A stretch of DNA of 6,981 nucleotides, from assembly GCA_030039655.1 (NCBI GenBank), contig JASHVC010000149.1, positions 1 to 6,981 of the forward strand, given 5' to 3'. A model generated the notes under the pieces. That model saw only the letters and a program-made list of their open reading frames with translations. It did no database searches and was not told where the DNA came from. This document shows, in pieces, positions 1 through 5,869 of the stretch (position 1 is its first letter; every line of letters begins with the position of its first letter). Made by a program: the position numbers and the translations under genes. The stretch is from Xanthobacteraceae bacterium. GTDB taxonomy: Bacteria > Pseudomonadota > Alphaproteobacteria > Rhizobiales > Xanthobacteraceae.

Positions 1-1836
1 GTGCGCCACGTAGGCGCCGAGCGTGACCTCGCCCCAGGCCGCCGACTTGTCGGTTCCTGCGACGGTGAACTTGCCGTCCTTGAAGACGATGTCGGTGTCG
101 GCGGCTTCGAGGAGGTGCGCAGCGATCTTCTTGGCCTTTGCCTCGACCTTGTCGAGCGCTTTCACGATGGCCGACATGCCAACCGCGCCGGAGCGCGAGC
201 CGTAGGTACCCATGCCGAACTGCACCGTGTCGGTGTCGCCGTGCACGACGTTGACCTGGTCCATGGAAATGCCGAGCCGCTCCGCCACCAGTTGCGCGAA
301 GGTTGTCTCATGGCCCTGGCCGTGCTGATGGCACCCGGTGAGCAATTCGACAGAGCCGGTCGGATTAACCCGCACCTCGGCGGACTCCCAGAGGCCGACG
401 CCAGCGCCGAGTTGACCAACGAGCGAAGACGGCGCCACGCCGCAGGCCTCGATGTAGTTCGCAAAACCGATGCCGCGCAGTTTGCCGTGTCGCTCGGACT
501 CGCGCTTACGTTTGCCGAAGCCTTTGTAGTCGTGGATTTGCAGCGCCTTCTGCAGCGAGGCGTTGTAATCGCCGGCATCGTAAAGCGAGGCGACCGACGT
601 CTGATATGGAAACGATTTGACGAAGTTCCTCTTCCGCAAATCGGCAGGATCGACGCCCAGTTCGCGTGCACCCACTTCGACGAGACGTTCCACCACAAAG
701 GTCGCTTCCGGGCGCCCTGCCCCGCGATACGCGTCGACCGGCACAGTATTGGTGTAAACGGCGTCAACCTCGCAGTAGATGTGCGGGATCTCGTATTGCC
801 CCGACAGCAACGTCGCATACAGGAAGGTCGGGACTGCCGACGAGAACGTCGACATGTAAGCGCCGAGGTTCGCCGTCGTGTGCACCTTCAGCCCGGTGAT
901 CTTGCCGTCGGCGTCAAAGGCCATCTGCGCCTTGGTGACATGATCGCGGCCGTGAGCATCGGTGATGAAGCTTTCCGAGCGCTCGCACGTCCACTTCACC
1001 GGGCGGTCAAGCTTGCGCGCCGCCCACAGGCATACGACTTCCTCCGGATAGATGAATATCTTCGAACCAAAGCCGCCGCCAACATCGGGCGCGACCACGC
1101 GCAGCTTGTTTTCCGGCGCGATACCCACAAACGCCGAGATGACCAGCCGCGCGACGTGCGGGTTTTGCGTCGCATTCCACAAGGTCAGGCTGCCGCTTGC
1201 CGCATCGTACTCGGCGAGAGCCGCCCGCGGCTCCATGGCATTGGGCACCAGGCGGTTGTTGACGAACTCGAGCTTGGTGACATGCTTGGCGTTCTTGAAC
1301 GCCGCATTGGTCGCGTCCGCGTCGCCAAGGTGCCAGTTGTAGATGGTGTTGTTTGGTGCGGCTTCGTGAATGAGCGGCGCGCCCTTGGCCGCAGCCTTCG
1401 TCGGATCGACCACGGCCGGCAGCGGCTCGTAGTCGACCACGACCTTCTCGGCCGCATCCTTGGCCTGCGCCAAGGTATCGGCGACCACGACCGCAACTGC
1501 GTCGCCCACATAATTGGCCTTGCCTGCGGCGAGCGCCGCATGTGGCGCCATCTTCATCGGCGAGCCGTCTTTCGACAGCACCACCCAACCGCAGATCAAG
1601 TTGCCGAGCTTGTCCTCGGCAAACTGCGCGCCGGTGAATATGCCGGCGACGCCCGGCATGCCGGCCGCAGCCTTGGTGTCGATCTTTTTGATCTTGGCGT
1701 GAGCATGCGGCGACCGAATGAAATAGATCGCGGCTTGCCCAGGGCGGCTGATGTCGTCGGTGTAGTGGCCTTTGCCGGTGATGAAGCGCTGGTCTTCCTT
1801 GCGGCGCACGGCTGCGCCGATTCCGGTCACGCTCAT
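1..1836 (-). CDS. coxL: Form II CO-dehydrogenase-like (xanthine oxidase family) molybdopterin large subunit, C-terminus cut by window edge
   Basis: This is the catalytic large subunit of a molybdenum hydroxylase, which binds the molybdopterin cofactor and forms a heterotrimer with a [2Fe-2S] subunit (next gene upstream) and an FAD subunit. The ATG at 1836 follows a GGGAGGG ribosome binding site, and the frame stays open for 612 codons to base 1; the family is usually about 770-800 residues, so roughly a fifth is missing. The N-terminus (GIGAAVRRKEDQRFITGKG) is typical. Cofactor-binding motifs are GGGFGSK at residues 253-259 and GQGHET at 506-511. The active-site loop reads AYRGAGR at 369-375 (bases 712-732). 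This is the form II signature; true Mo-Cu CO dehydrogenases (form I) have AYxCSFR with the copper-binding cysteine, which is absent here. The substrate is therefore uncertain: form II enzymes have been credited with slow CO oxidation or with oxidising aldehydes or aromatics. The catalytic glutamate lies beyond the window. The gap to coxS is 42 bp, so co-transcription is likely. Confidence 0.95.
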   Translation of the reverse strand, partial: MSVTGIGAAVRRKEDQRFITGKGHYTDDISRPGQAAIYFIRSPHAHAKIKKIDTKAAAGMPGVAGIFTGAQFAEDKLGNLICGWVVLSKDGSPMKMAPHAALAAGKANYVGDAVAVVVADTLAQAKDAAEKVVVDYEPLPAVVDPTKAAAKGAPLIHEAAPNNTIYNWHLGDADATNAAFKNAKHVTKLEFVNNRLVPNAMEPRAALAEYDAASGSLTLWNATQNPHVARLVISAFVGIAPENKLRVVAPDVGGGFGSKIFIYPEEVVCLWAARKLDRPVKWTCERSESFITDAHGRDHVTKAQMAFDADGKITGLKVHTTANLGAYMSTFSSAVPTFLYATLLSGQYEIPHIYCEVDAVYTNTVPVDAYRGAGRPEATFVVERLVEVGARELGVDPADLRKRNFVKSFPYQTSVASLYDAGDYNASLQKALQIHDYKGFGKRKRESERHGKLRGIGFANYIEACGVAPSSLVGQLGAGVGLWESAEVRVNPTGSVELLTGCHQHGQGHETTFAQLVAERLGISMDQVNVVHGDTDTVQFGMGTYGSRSGAVGMSAIVKALDKVEAKAKKIAAHLLEAADTDIVFKDGKFTVAGTDKSAAWGEVTLGAYVAH

Positions 1837-1878
1837 GGCAGTTCCCTCCCGGGATGACAGCCCTTGCCTTTTCCTTCC

Positions 1879-2391
1879 CTATTCGGCCGCCTTCGCCGTG
1901 CTGCTGCCGCGCATGGCGCGGGCGCCTGCGGCAATGGCTTTGACAATGTTGTGGTAGCCCGTGCAGCGGCAGATGTTGCCTTCAAGTTCTTCGCGGATCG
2001 TGCGGTCGTCGAGATCGTGGCCCTTGCGGCGGACCATATCGACTGCGGTCATGATCATGCCGGGCGTGCAGTAGCCGCACTGCAGCCCGTGATTTTCACG
2101 GAACGCTTCCTGCATCGGATGCAGCGGGCCGTCCGGCGCCGCCAGTCCCTCGATGGTGAGCACGTCGGCGCCTTCAATCTGCAACGCCAGCACGGTGCAG
2201 GACTTGGTGGCCTTGCCATTGACGTGGACGACGCAGGCGCCGCATTGCGACGTGTCGCAGCCGACATGGGTGCCGGTGAGCCGCAAGTTTTCACGTAACA
2301 GCTGCACGAGCAGCGTACGTGGATCAACATTAGCGCTGATAGGCTTGCCGTTCACCGTCATGGAGACGGATGCGGTGTCGGTAGATGCCAC
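1879..2391 (-). CDS. coxS: [2Fe-2S] small subunit of the CO-dehydrogenase-like molybdenum hydroxylase
   Basis: This 170-residue iron-sulfur subunit passes electrons from the molybdenum centre in CoxL to the FAD subunit. The N-terminal plant-ferredoxin-like domain (about residues 9-83) holds cluster ligands C45, C50, C53 and C65. The C-terminal helical domain holds C105 and C108 (QCGYCTPGM) and C141 and C143 (NICRCTGY). All eight expected cysteines are present and the length is normal for the family. The start chosen is a GTG at 2391, four bases after AGGAG within GGGAGGAG. An internal ATG at codon 11 (MTVNGK) matches where many homologues begin, but no comparably good ribosome binding site was noted for it. 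The gene lies upstream of coxL on the same strand. Gene order S then L is the usual form II arrangement, in which M follows. Confidence 0.95.
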   Translation of the reverse strand: MASTDTASVSMTVNGKPISANVDPRTLLVQLLRENLRLTGTHVGCDTSQCGACVVHVNGKATKSCTVLALQIEGADVLTIEGLAAPDGPLHPMQEAFRENHGLQCGYCTPGMIMTAVDMVRRKGHDLDDRTIREELEGNICRCTGYHNIVKAIAAGARAMRGSSTAKAAE

Positions 2392-2404
2392 GGGACTCCT
2401 CCCT

Positions 2405-2414
2405 GGAAATTTCC
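2405..2414. promoter_or_regulatory. Perfect 10 bp palindrome GGAAATTTCC beside the coxS ribosome binding site
   Basis: GGAAATTTCC is exactly self-complementary and ends only four bases from the GGGAGGAG ribosome binding site of coxS. This position suits an operator or a small structure affecting translation initiation. Ten-base palindromes also arise by chance at moderate frequency, and no regulator is identified. Confidence 0.3.
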
Positions 2415-2457
2415 GGTCAATCGTCGCAATTCGCCGACATACTCGGCCTTGCGGACT

Positions 2458-2507
2458 GTTCCAAGAGCGAAATCGCGGCGTTTTTGCCGTTTTTCACACC
2501 TTGGAAC
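2458..2507. repeat. Inverted repeat with nested small hairpins upstream of coxS
   Basis: GTTCCAAG at 2458-2465 is matched by its exact reverse complement CTTGGAAC at 2500-2507, with a 34-base spacer. The spacer itself holds GCGA-AA-TCGC and CGGC-GTTTTT-GCCG, the latter followed on the plus strand by a run of T. It could be a regulator-binding dyad or an RNA fold in the leader of coxS. It could also act as a weak terminator of plus-strand transcription. The terminator stem is only four pairs, so that reading is weak. Confidence 0.4.
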
Positions 2508-2616
2508 GAGAATTACTCTGAACCGCGGCCTGGGCGGCGGTCAAGAGAGTTGCGCGCAAGACCTGGTGGCGTGGGGCAGATCCCATTCTCTCACCGGCCT
2601 TCAGAACCCGTTTAGG

Positions 2617-3072
2617 TCAGGAACTTTTCTGGCTGACTGCCGCGGCGAAGTTTTGGAAAAAGTCGTCGGCGACCTTCTTGGCGGCGCCGTTGACTAGGCG
2701 CTGGCCAAGCTGCGCAAGCTTGCCGCCGATCTGCGCCTCGACCGCGTAGCTTAGCAACGTCCCGCCGTCCTTGGGGGCAAGCTTCACGGTCGCGCCACCC
2801 TTGGCAAAACCCGCCACGCCGCCTTCACCCTGACCGGAAATCTTGTATCCGTTCGGCGGATCGAGATCGGACAAAGTGACGTTGCCTTTGAACCTGGCTT
2901 TCACCGGCCCAATCTTGATCGTGGCAACCGCCTGGAAGGCGGTGTCCGAAGTCTTCTCGAGCGACTCGCATCCGGGGATGCACACCTTTAGCACCTCCGG
3001 ATCGTTGAGCTTCTCCCACACCACCTGCTGCGTTGCGGGAAGCTGATACTCACCCGTCATTGTCATTGCCAT
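2617..3072 (-). CDS. coxG: CoxG-family SRPBCC accessory protein
   Basis: This 151-residue protein belongs to the CoxG (carbon monoxide dehydrogenase subunit G) branch of the SRPBCC/START-like hydrophobic-ligand-binding fold. Family hallmarks are MTGEYQLPA at the N-terminus, CIPGCESLE around residues 31-39, IGPVKARFKG near 53-62, GEGGVAGFAKGGA near 82-94 and GGKLAQLGQRLV near 116-127. Family members with a C-terminal membrane anchor are longer; this one ends SQKSS with no hydrophobic tail, so it is probably soluble. CoxG proteins are linked to membrane recruitment of, or electron transfer from, CO dehydrogenases; whether that applies to form II enzymes is unclear. The ATG at 3072 has a strong AAGGAG six bases upstream. 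A second ATG lies two codons further in. It is the first gene of the minus-strand set and lies 225 bp ahead of coxS. Confidence 0.92.
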   Translation of the reverse strand: MAMTMTGEYQLPATQQVVWEKLNDPEVLKVCIPGCESLEKTSDTAFQAVATIKIGPVKARFKGNVTLSDLDPPNGYKISGQGEGGVAGFAKGGATVKLAPKDGGTLLSYAVEAQIGGKLAQLGQRLVNGAAKKVADDFFQNFAAAVSQKSS

Positions 3073-3169
3073 CCGTCACTCCTTGATCGTGCCACTCTTG
3101 GCGAGCGCCCTGTTGCGCCTCGCTTATCGCCTGGCGCGGCGGCTGGAAAGTCCATTCTCATCACGCCCG

Positions 3170-3291
3170 TCATGCGCCCGCTGACCACAGAACGGACTCG
3201 CTAACGCGCAACCACATCCTAATCGACGCAAGGTAGACGCAGGGGAGGTCGTCTGTTGCGAGACGGTCGTAGCGCGCCGAACACCTCATCA
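3170..3291 (-). pseudogene. Decayed C-terminal fragment of an IS5-like transposase
   Basis: Read on the minus strand, the frame ending at the TGA at 3170-3172 gives the stretch ARYDRLATDDLPCVYL followed by ASIRMWLRVSES. This resembles the usual C-terminus of IS5-family transposases (ATRYDKLAxNFLAxVxLASIRIWLRxxES). Upstream, at about 3292-3312, another frame gives EIFLAKQ followed at once by two stop codons, which recalls the ERFFxKLK stretch that normally precedes it. This suggests frameshifts and small deletions. No catalytic residues, intact terminal inverted repeats or target duplications were found. The resemblance is from memory of the family, not from an alignment. Confidence 0.5.
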
Positions 3292-3318
3292 CTGCTTGGC
3301 CAAAAAAATTTCACTCCA

Positions 3319-3345
3319 TGTCACAAAATGCAGATTCCAACCGTC
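3319..3345 (+). promoter_or_regulatory. ECF41-type promoter (TGTCACA-N16-CGTC)
   Basis: TGTCACA at 3319-3325 is followed after exactly 16 bases by CGTC at 3342-3345. The published target consensus for ECF41 sigma factors is a -35 of TGTCACA and a -10 of CGTC with this spacing, and the sigma factor encoded downstream has every ECF41 hallmark. An A-tract (seven A at 3302-3308, then TTT) lies just upstream and could act as an UP element. Transcription would start near 3351-3354 and run into the oxidoreductase and sigma genes, giving positive autoregulation. Confidence 0.85.
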
Positions 3346-3579
3346 ATGTCACCGGAAACCACCGACATGAAGCAACGACGACGACGAGCCTGAATCCCTT
3401 CGTAGCCACTCCTGCAACAACGTGATCCTAGGTCAACGTCGGAAAGACCATTCGGGATAATGGTTTAAGACTTTACTCAGGGTTGCGATGGACGTGCGTC
3501 CTTGCTGATCAACAGATGCTCCTTGTGCATCCACCGTCGCACGAGAGGTCCGCAAACTCGACCAGACAAGGAATAATCA
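3346..3579 (+). other. Predicted long 5' leader of the oxidoreductase-ECF41 operon
   Basis: If the ECF41 promoter is used, about 230 nt of mRNA precede the TTG start of the oxidoreductase gene. I see no known riboswitch. The leader contains two small open frames (3367-3393 and 3516-3587), listed separately, and a CATGTC/GACATG inverted repeat (3345-3350 and 3364-3369) at the expected transcription start. A GATAAT hexamer at 3456-3461 has no matching -35, so I do not call a second promoter. Confidence 0.5.
3367..3393 (+). other. Possible 8-codon leader peptide (MKQRRRRA) with four CGA codons in a row
   Basis: An ATG at 3367 opens a frame of eight codons ending in TGA at 3391-3393. Four consecutive arginines are all encoded by CGA. 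A weak GGAA lies nine bases before the ATG, and the ATG would be only about 15 nt from the predicted mRNA 5' end. Short arginine-rich leader frames with slowly decoded codons can work as attenuation sensors in other systems, but nothing here proves translation. A chance trinucleotide repeat is an equally good explanation. Confidence 0.25.
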
Positions 3580-3587
3580 TTGCCTAA
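3516..3587 (+). other. Possible 23-codon upstream frame overlapping the oxidoreductase start
   Basis: The ATG at 3516 opens a 23-codon frame (MLLVHPPSHERSANSTRQGI...) whose TAA at 3585-3587 lies just inside the downstream gene. It therefore overlaps the TTG start at 3580 in another frame by eight bases. Such an overlap is the arrangement seen in translational coupling. No good ribosome binding site precedes the ATG, and the peptide has no recognisable relative. Confidence 0.2.
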
Positions 3588-4770
3588 CAAAATCCTGATC
3601 ATCGGTAGCGGCTTTGCCGGCTTTTGGGCGGCGGTCGCGGCCCGGCGAGGTGCCGGTCCTCGGGGCGAACTGACCCTGGTGTCGCGCGAGCCAGTGCTCG
3701 TCATCCGGCCAAGGCTGTACGAGGCTAGGCCCGAGACGCTCTCTGTCGCGCTATTGCCACTCCTGAGCAAGGTCGATGTCCGCTTCGTGCACGGCGAAGC
3801 GATCGCACTCGACACCGCCGCCAAATCCGTAACGCTCTCCGCCGGCGACTTCCTCACGTATGACCGTTTGGTCGTCGCGACGGGCAGCCGTATGCGTCGG
3901 CCCCCGGTGCCAGGTGCCGATGCGGCGTTTTCGGTTGACACACAGGCTGAGGCGATCGCCTTCGACCGCCGACTGGGCGAGATCGCCCGTGACGTCGCGG
4001 CGCCGACCATTGTCGTAGTTGGTGCTGGCTTCACCGGAATCGAGCTTGTCCTCGAATTACGCGACCGGCTGCTGGCGCACGGAGCCAGTGATGTGGCCGA
4101 GCGACTGCGCATCGTGCTGATCGACCGGTCCGAGACTGTCGGAAAGGAGGTCGGGCCTGGGCCGCGGCCGGAGATCGAGGCGGCCATGGCGGCCGCCCGT
4201 GTCGAGTTGCGCCTCAGCGCCGCCGTGGAAGCCTTGGGGGCAGACCGTGTAAGCTTCGCAGATGGCAGTGTTCTCGCTGCCGACGCGGTGGTGCTCGCGA
4301 CCGGCATGGCCGCCGCGCCTTTCGCGGCCCAGGTCCCCGGTGAGCGCGATCAGCTCGGCCGGGTCGTCGTCGATACTTCCCTCAGAGCGCCCACCGCCCC
4401 CGAGGTCTTCGTCGCCGGCGACGCGGCGGCAGCCGATACCGGCGATGGCCGTCGGGCGCTGCAGTCCTGCCAGCACGCCGGGCAGCTCGGTCGCGTCGCT
4501 GGCGAGAACGCGGCGCGCGACCTGCTTGGCATGCCGCTGATCCCCTACTCGCAACTGCGTTACATCACGTGCTTGGACCTCGGTCGCTCCGGCGCGGTCA
4601 TCACCCAAGGTTGGGAGCGGCGGATCGAGAAAACCGGCAGCGAGGGCAAGGCGGTGAAGCGATGGTTCAACACCCAACTGATCTATCCGCCGACCGATGG
4701 CACAGTTGAAGAGTTGCTCGCACGCTCTACCACCAACCTTGCCGAAAGAGTGGCCGGAGCAAAGATCTAG
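3580..4770 (+). CDS. FAD-dependent NAD(P)H oxidoreductase, NDH-2-like, partner of the ECF41 sigma factor
   Basis: This 396-residue flavoprotein has two Rossmann dinucleotide-binding motifs: GSGFAG at residues 9-14 for FAD and GAGFTG at 148-153, followed by E155, for NAD(P)H. The second FAD contact is VFVAGDAA at 276-283. It belongs to the pyridine nucleotide-disulfide oxidoreductase superfamily, closest in style to type II NADH dehydrogenases. The CxxxxC redox disulfide is absent, and no hydrophobic C-terminal anchor is seen, so a soluble enzyme is likely. The electron acceptor is unknown. The start is a TTG: AAGGA sits seven bases upstream, a TAA occurs in frame at 3574-3576, and PNKILIIGSGFAG follows at once, so no earlier start is possible. 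ECF41 sigma genes are known to sit beside carboxymuconolactone decarboxylases, oxidoreductases or epimerases, and this gene fills that role. The sigma gene follows after 57 bp on the same strand. Confidence 0.9.
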   Translation: MPNKILIIGSGFAGFWAAVAARRGAGPRGELTLVSREPVLVIRPRLYEARPETLSVALLPLLSKVDVRFVHGEAIALDTAAKSVTLSAGDFLTYDRLVVATGSRMRRPPVPGADAAFSVDTQAEAIAFDRRLGEIARDVAAPTIVVVGAGFTGIELVLELRDRLLAHGASDVAERLRIVLIDRSETVGKEVGPGPRPEIEAAMAAARVELRLSAAVEALGADRVSFADGSVLAADAVVLATGMAAAPFAAQVPGERDQLGRVVVDTSLRAPTAPEVFVAGDAAAADTGDGRRALQSCQHAGQLGRVAGENAARDLLGMPLIPYSQLRYITCLDLGRSGAVITQGWERRIEKTGSEGKAVKRWFNTQLIYPPTDGTVEELLARSTTNLAERVAGAKI

Positions 4771-4827
4771 CGATGCCGCTAGAGCGGTGTCCTGCGCACC
4801 CGGCTGAGGGGAAGAAGGCGGCCTAAT

Positions 4828-5697
4828 GTGGCAACCCGGATCGAGCCAGGAGGGGCTGCCGTCTTCAACGTGTTGCGCCCGAGCCTTACGCGCGTGGCCT
4901 ATCGGATGCTGGGCTCAGTCGCGGACGCGGAAGACGTCGTCCAAGACGCCTTCCTACGCTGGCTTAATGTCGACCGAGATACTGTACGCGAGCCGGCGGC
5001 ATTTCTGCGCCGAGTCGTGACCCGCTTGTGTGTGGATCGGCTCAGATCGGTCCAGCGCGAGCGCGACACGTATGTCGGCTCTTGGCTTCCAGAGCCACTT
5101 TTTGAAACGGGCGAGGATAAGTTGGACGAGGTTACTTTGCCGCTGCTCATGGCGCTCGAACGTCTGTCGCCGCTGGAACGCGCCGCCTTCCTGCTTCACG
5201 ACGTGTTCGGCCTCGACTTTGAGGAGGTCTCGGCCACGATCGGGCGAGAGCCCGCCGCGTGTCGCCAGCTAGCAAGCCGCGCGCGCGCTCATGTTCGTGC
5301 GGACCGTCCGCGCTATCCCGTGCCAAGGGAACAAGGCTTGGAGATCGCAAAAGCTTTCTTCGCAGCGTCCCGGGACGGCGATATGGAGCGCCTACGCGCG
5401 CTGCTGGCCGCGGACGTCATCGTCCATGCCGATGGCGGTGGAAAGGCATCGGGCCACAGAGCGCCGGTTGCCGGCCTCGACAACGCGATGCGGCTGTTCA
5501 CGGGGTTAGCGTCTGTCTTTGCCGAGTCCCGTCTCGTGCGCTACGGCTTTATCAACGGCTTGCCGGGATTCATCACCGTCGAGCGGGGCAACATTCTCCA
5601 AACCACCGCCGTGGAAATTGATGAGGGCCGCGTCGTCGCCGTCTATGCCGTGCGCAATCCTGACAAGCTCAGGCACGTGGCTGACTCCTTGCATTAA
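4828..5697 (+). CDS. ECF41-family RNA polymerase sigma factor with fused SnoaL-like C-terminal domain
   Basis: This 289-residue sigma factor has region sigma2 at about residues 10-78 (AYRMLGSVADAEDVVQDAFLRW; PAAFLRRVVTRLCVDRLRS) and sigma4 at about 104-157 (LSPLERAAFLLHDVFGLDFEEV, SRARAHVRA). An extra SnoaL/NTF2-like domain occupies about 168-285. The three ECF41 signatures are present: WLPEP at 86-90 in the linker, DGGGK at 202-206, and NPDKL at 277-281. In studied ECF41 proteins the C-terminal domain controls activity in place of a separate anti-sigma factor, and no anti-sigma gene is seen here. The start is the GTG at 4828. An ATG two bases earlier (4826) is in another frame and gives an unrelated, short product. 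A purine-rich AAGAAGG lies nine bases upstream. The inducing signal is unknown. Confidence 0.95.
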   Translation: MATRIEPGGAAVFNVLRPSLTRVAYRMLGSVADAEDVVQDAFLRWLNVDRDTVREPAAFLRRVVTRLCVDRLRSVQRERDTYVGSWLPEPLFETGEDKLDEVTLPLLMALERLSPLERAAFLLHDVFGLDFEEVSATIGREPAACRQLASRARAHVRADRPRYPVPREQGLEIAKAFFAASRDGDMERLRALLAADVIVHADGGGKASGHRAPVAGLDNAMRLFTGLASVFAESRLVRYGFINGLPGFITVERGNILQTTAVEIDEGRVVAVYAVRNPDKLRHVADSLH

Positions 5698-5698
5698 C

Positions 5699-5732
5699 GG
5701 CCCACGCCGAGCCTCTTTGGGCGCCCGTGGCC
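5699..5732 (+). terminator. Possible stem-loop after the ECF41 gene
   Basis: GGCCCACG at 5699-5706 can pair with CGTGGCC at 5726-5732, with one bulged C and a short inner GCC/GGC pairing. It begins one base after the sigma gene's stop codon, where a terminator would be expected. There is no run of T after it, so it is not a clear intrinsic terminator. Confidence 0.3.
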
Positions 5733-5778
5733 TATCGCGACATTCCGCTACTACGCAGCACTACATAACTTTCGCGGT

Positions 5779-5793
5779 GAGCGTAATACGCTC
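5779..5793. promoter_or_regulatory. 15 bp dyad GAGCGT-AAT-ACGCTC upstream of the pcaD-like gene
   Basis: Two perfect six-base arms flank AAT, centred about 84 bp before the ATG of the hydrolase gene. Position and symmetry suit an operator for a dimeric regulator of the IclR or LysR kind, which commonly control beta-ketoadipate genes. No such regulator gene is in the window. No clear sigma70 -35/-10 pair was found in this 172 bp gap. Confidence 0.35.
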
Positions 5794-5869
5794 CCTAGCG
5801 CTTCGCCAGGCTTGCGGATTTCGGAACAAGCGCACTAGCCTGCGCGACCAAGTAAGGGAGGAAGATAAC

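Larger units (their letters stand above)
2392..2616. other. Gene-free 225 bp spacer between coxG and coxS
   Basis: No frame here resembles a protein, and the plus-strand open frames that cross it continue antisense into coxS or coxG. The spacer is long for an operon, so coxS may have its own promoter. A TTGACC hexamer on the minus strand (2539-2544) has no convincing -10 partner at normal spacing. The structured elements are listed separately: an inverted repeat at 2458-2507 and a palindrome at 2405-2414. Confidence 0.6.

Noticed and set aside
1..1857. Stop-free 618-codon frame on the plus strand
   Set aside because: It is exactly antisense to coxL; its product has no recognisable domains, while the minus strand has clear CoxL motifs. 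GC-rich codon usage produces such mirror frames.
2481..2495. Rho-independent terminator on the plus strand (GCCG then T run)
   Set aside because: The stem is only four base pairs and no plus-strand gene ends nearby; treated as part of the inverted repeat instead.
3477..4307. 276-codon minus-strand frame
   Set aside because: Its low-complexity Ser/Ala/Arg/Thr-rich product lies antisense to the flavoprotein gene, whose dinucleotide-binding motifs are unmistakable.
4776..4787. Hairpin CCGC-TAGA-GCGG between the flavoprotein and sigma genes
   Set aside because: Only four pairs, no T run, and the two genes are close and probably co-transcribed; too weak to call a terminator or regulatory site.
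5519..5869. N-terminal extension of the pcaD-like gene
   Set aside because: The frame is open back to 5519, but this part overlaps the end of the sigma gene out of frame and has no hydrolase similarity. The ATG at 5870 has a strong ribosome binding site and matches the family start.
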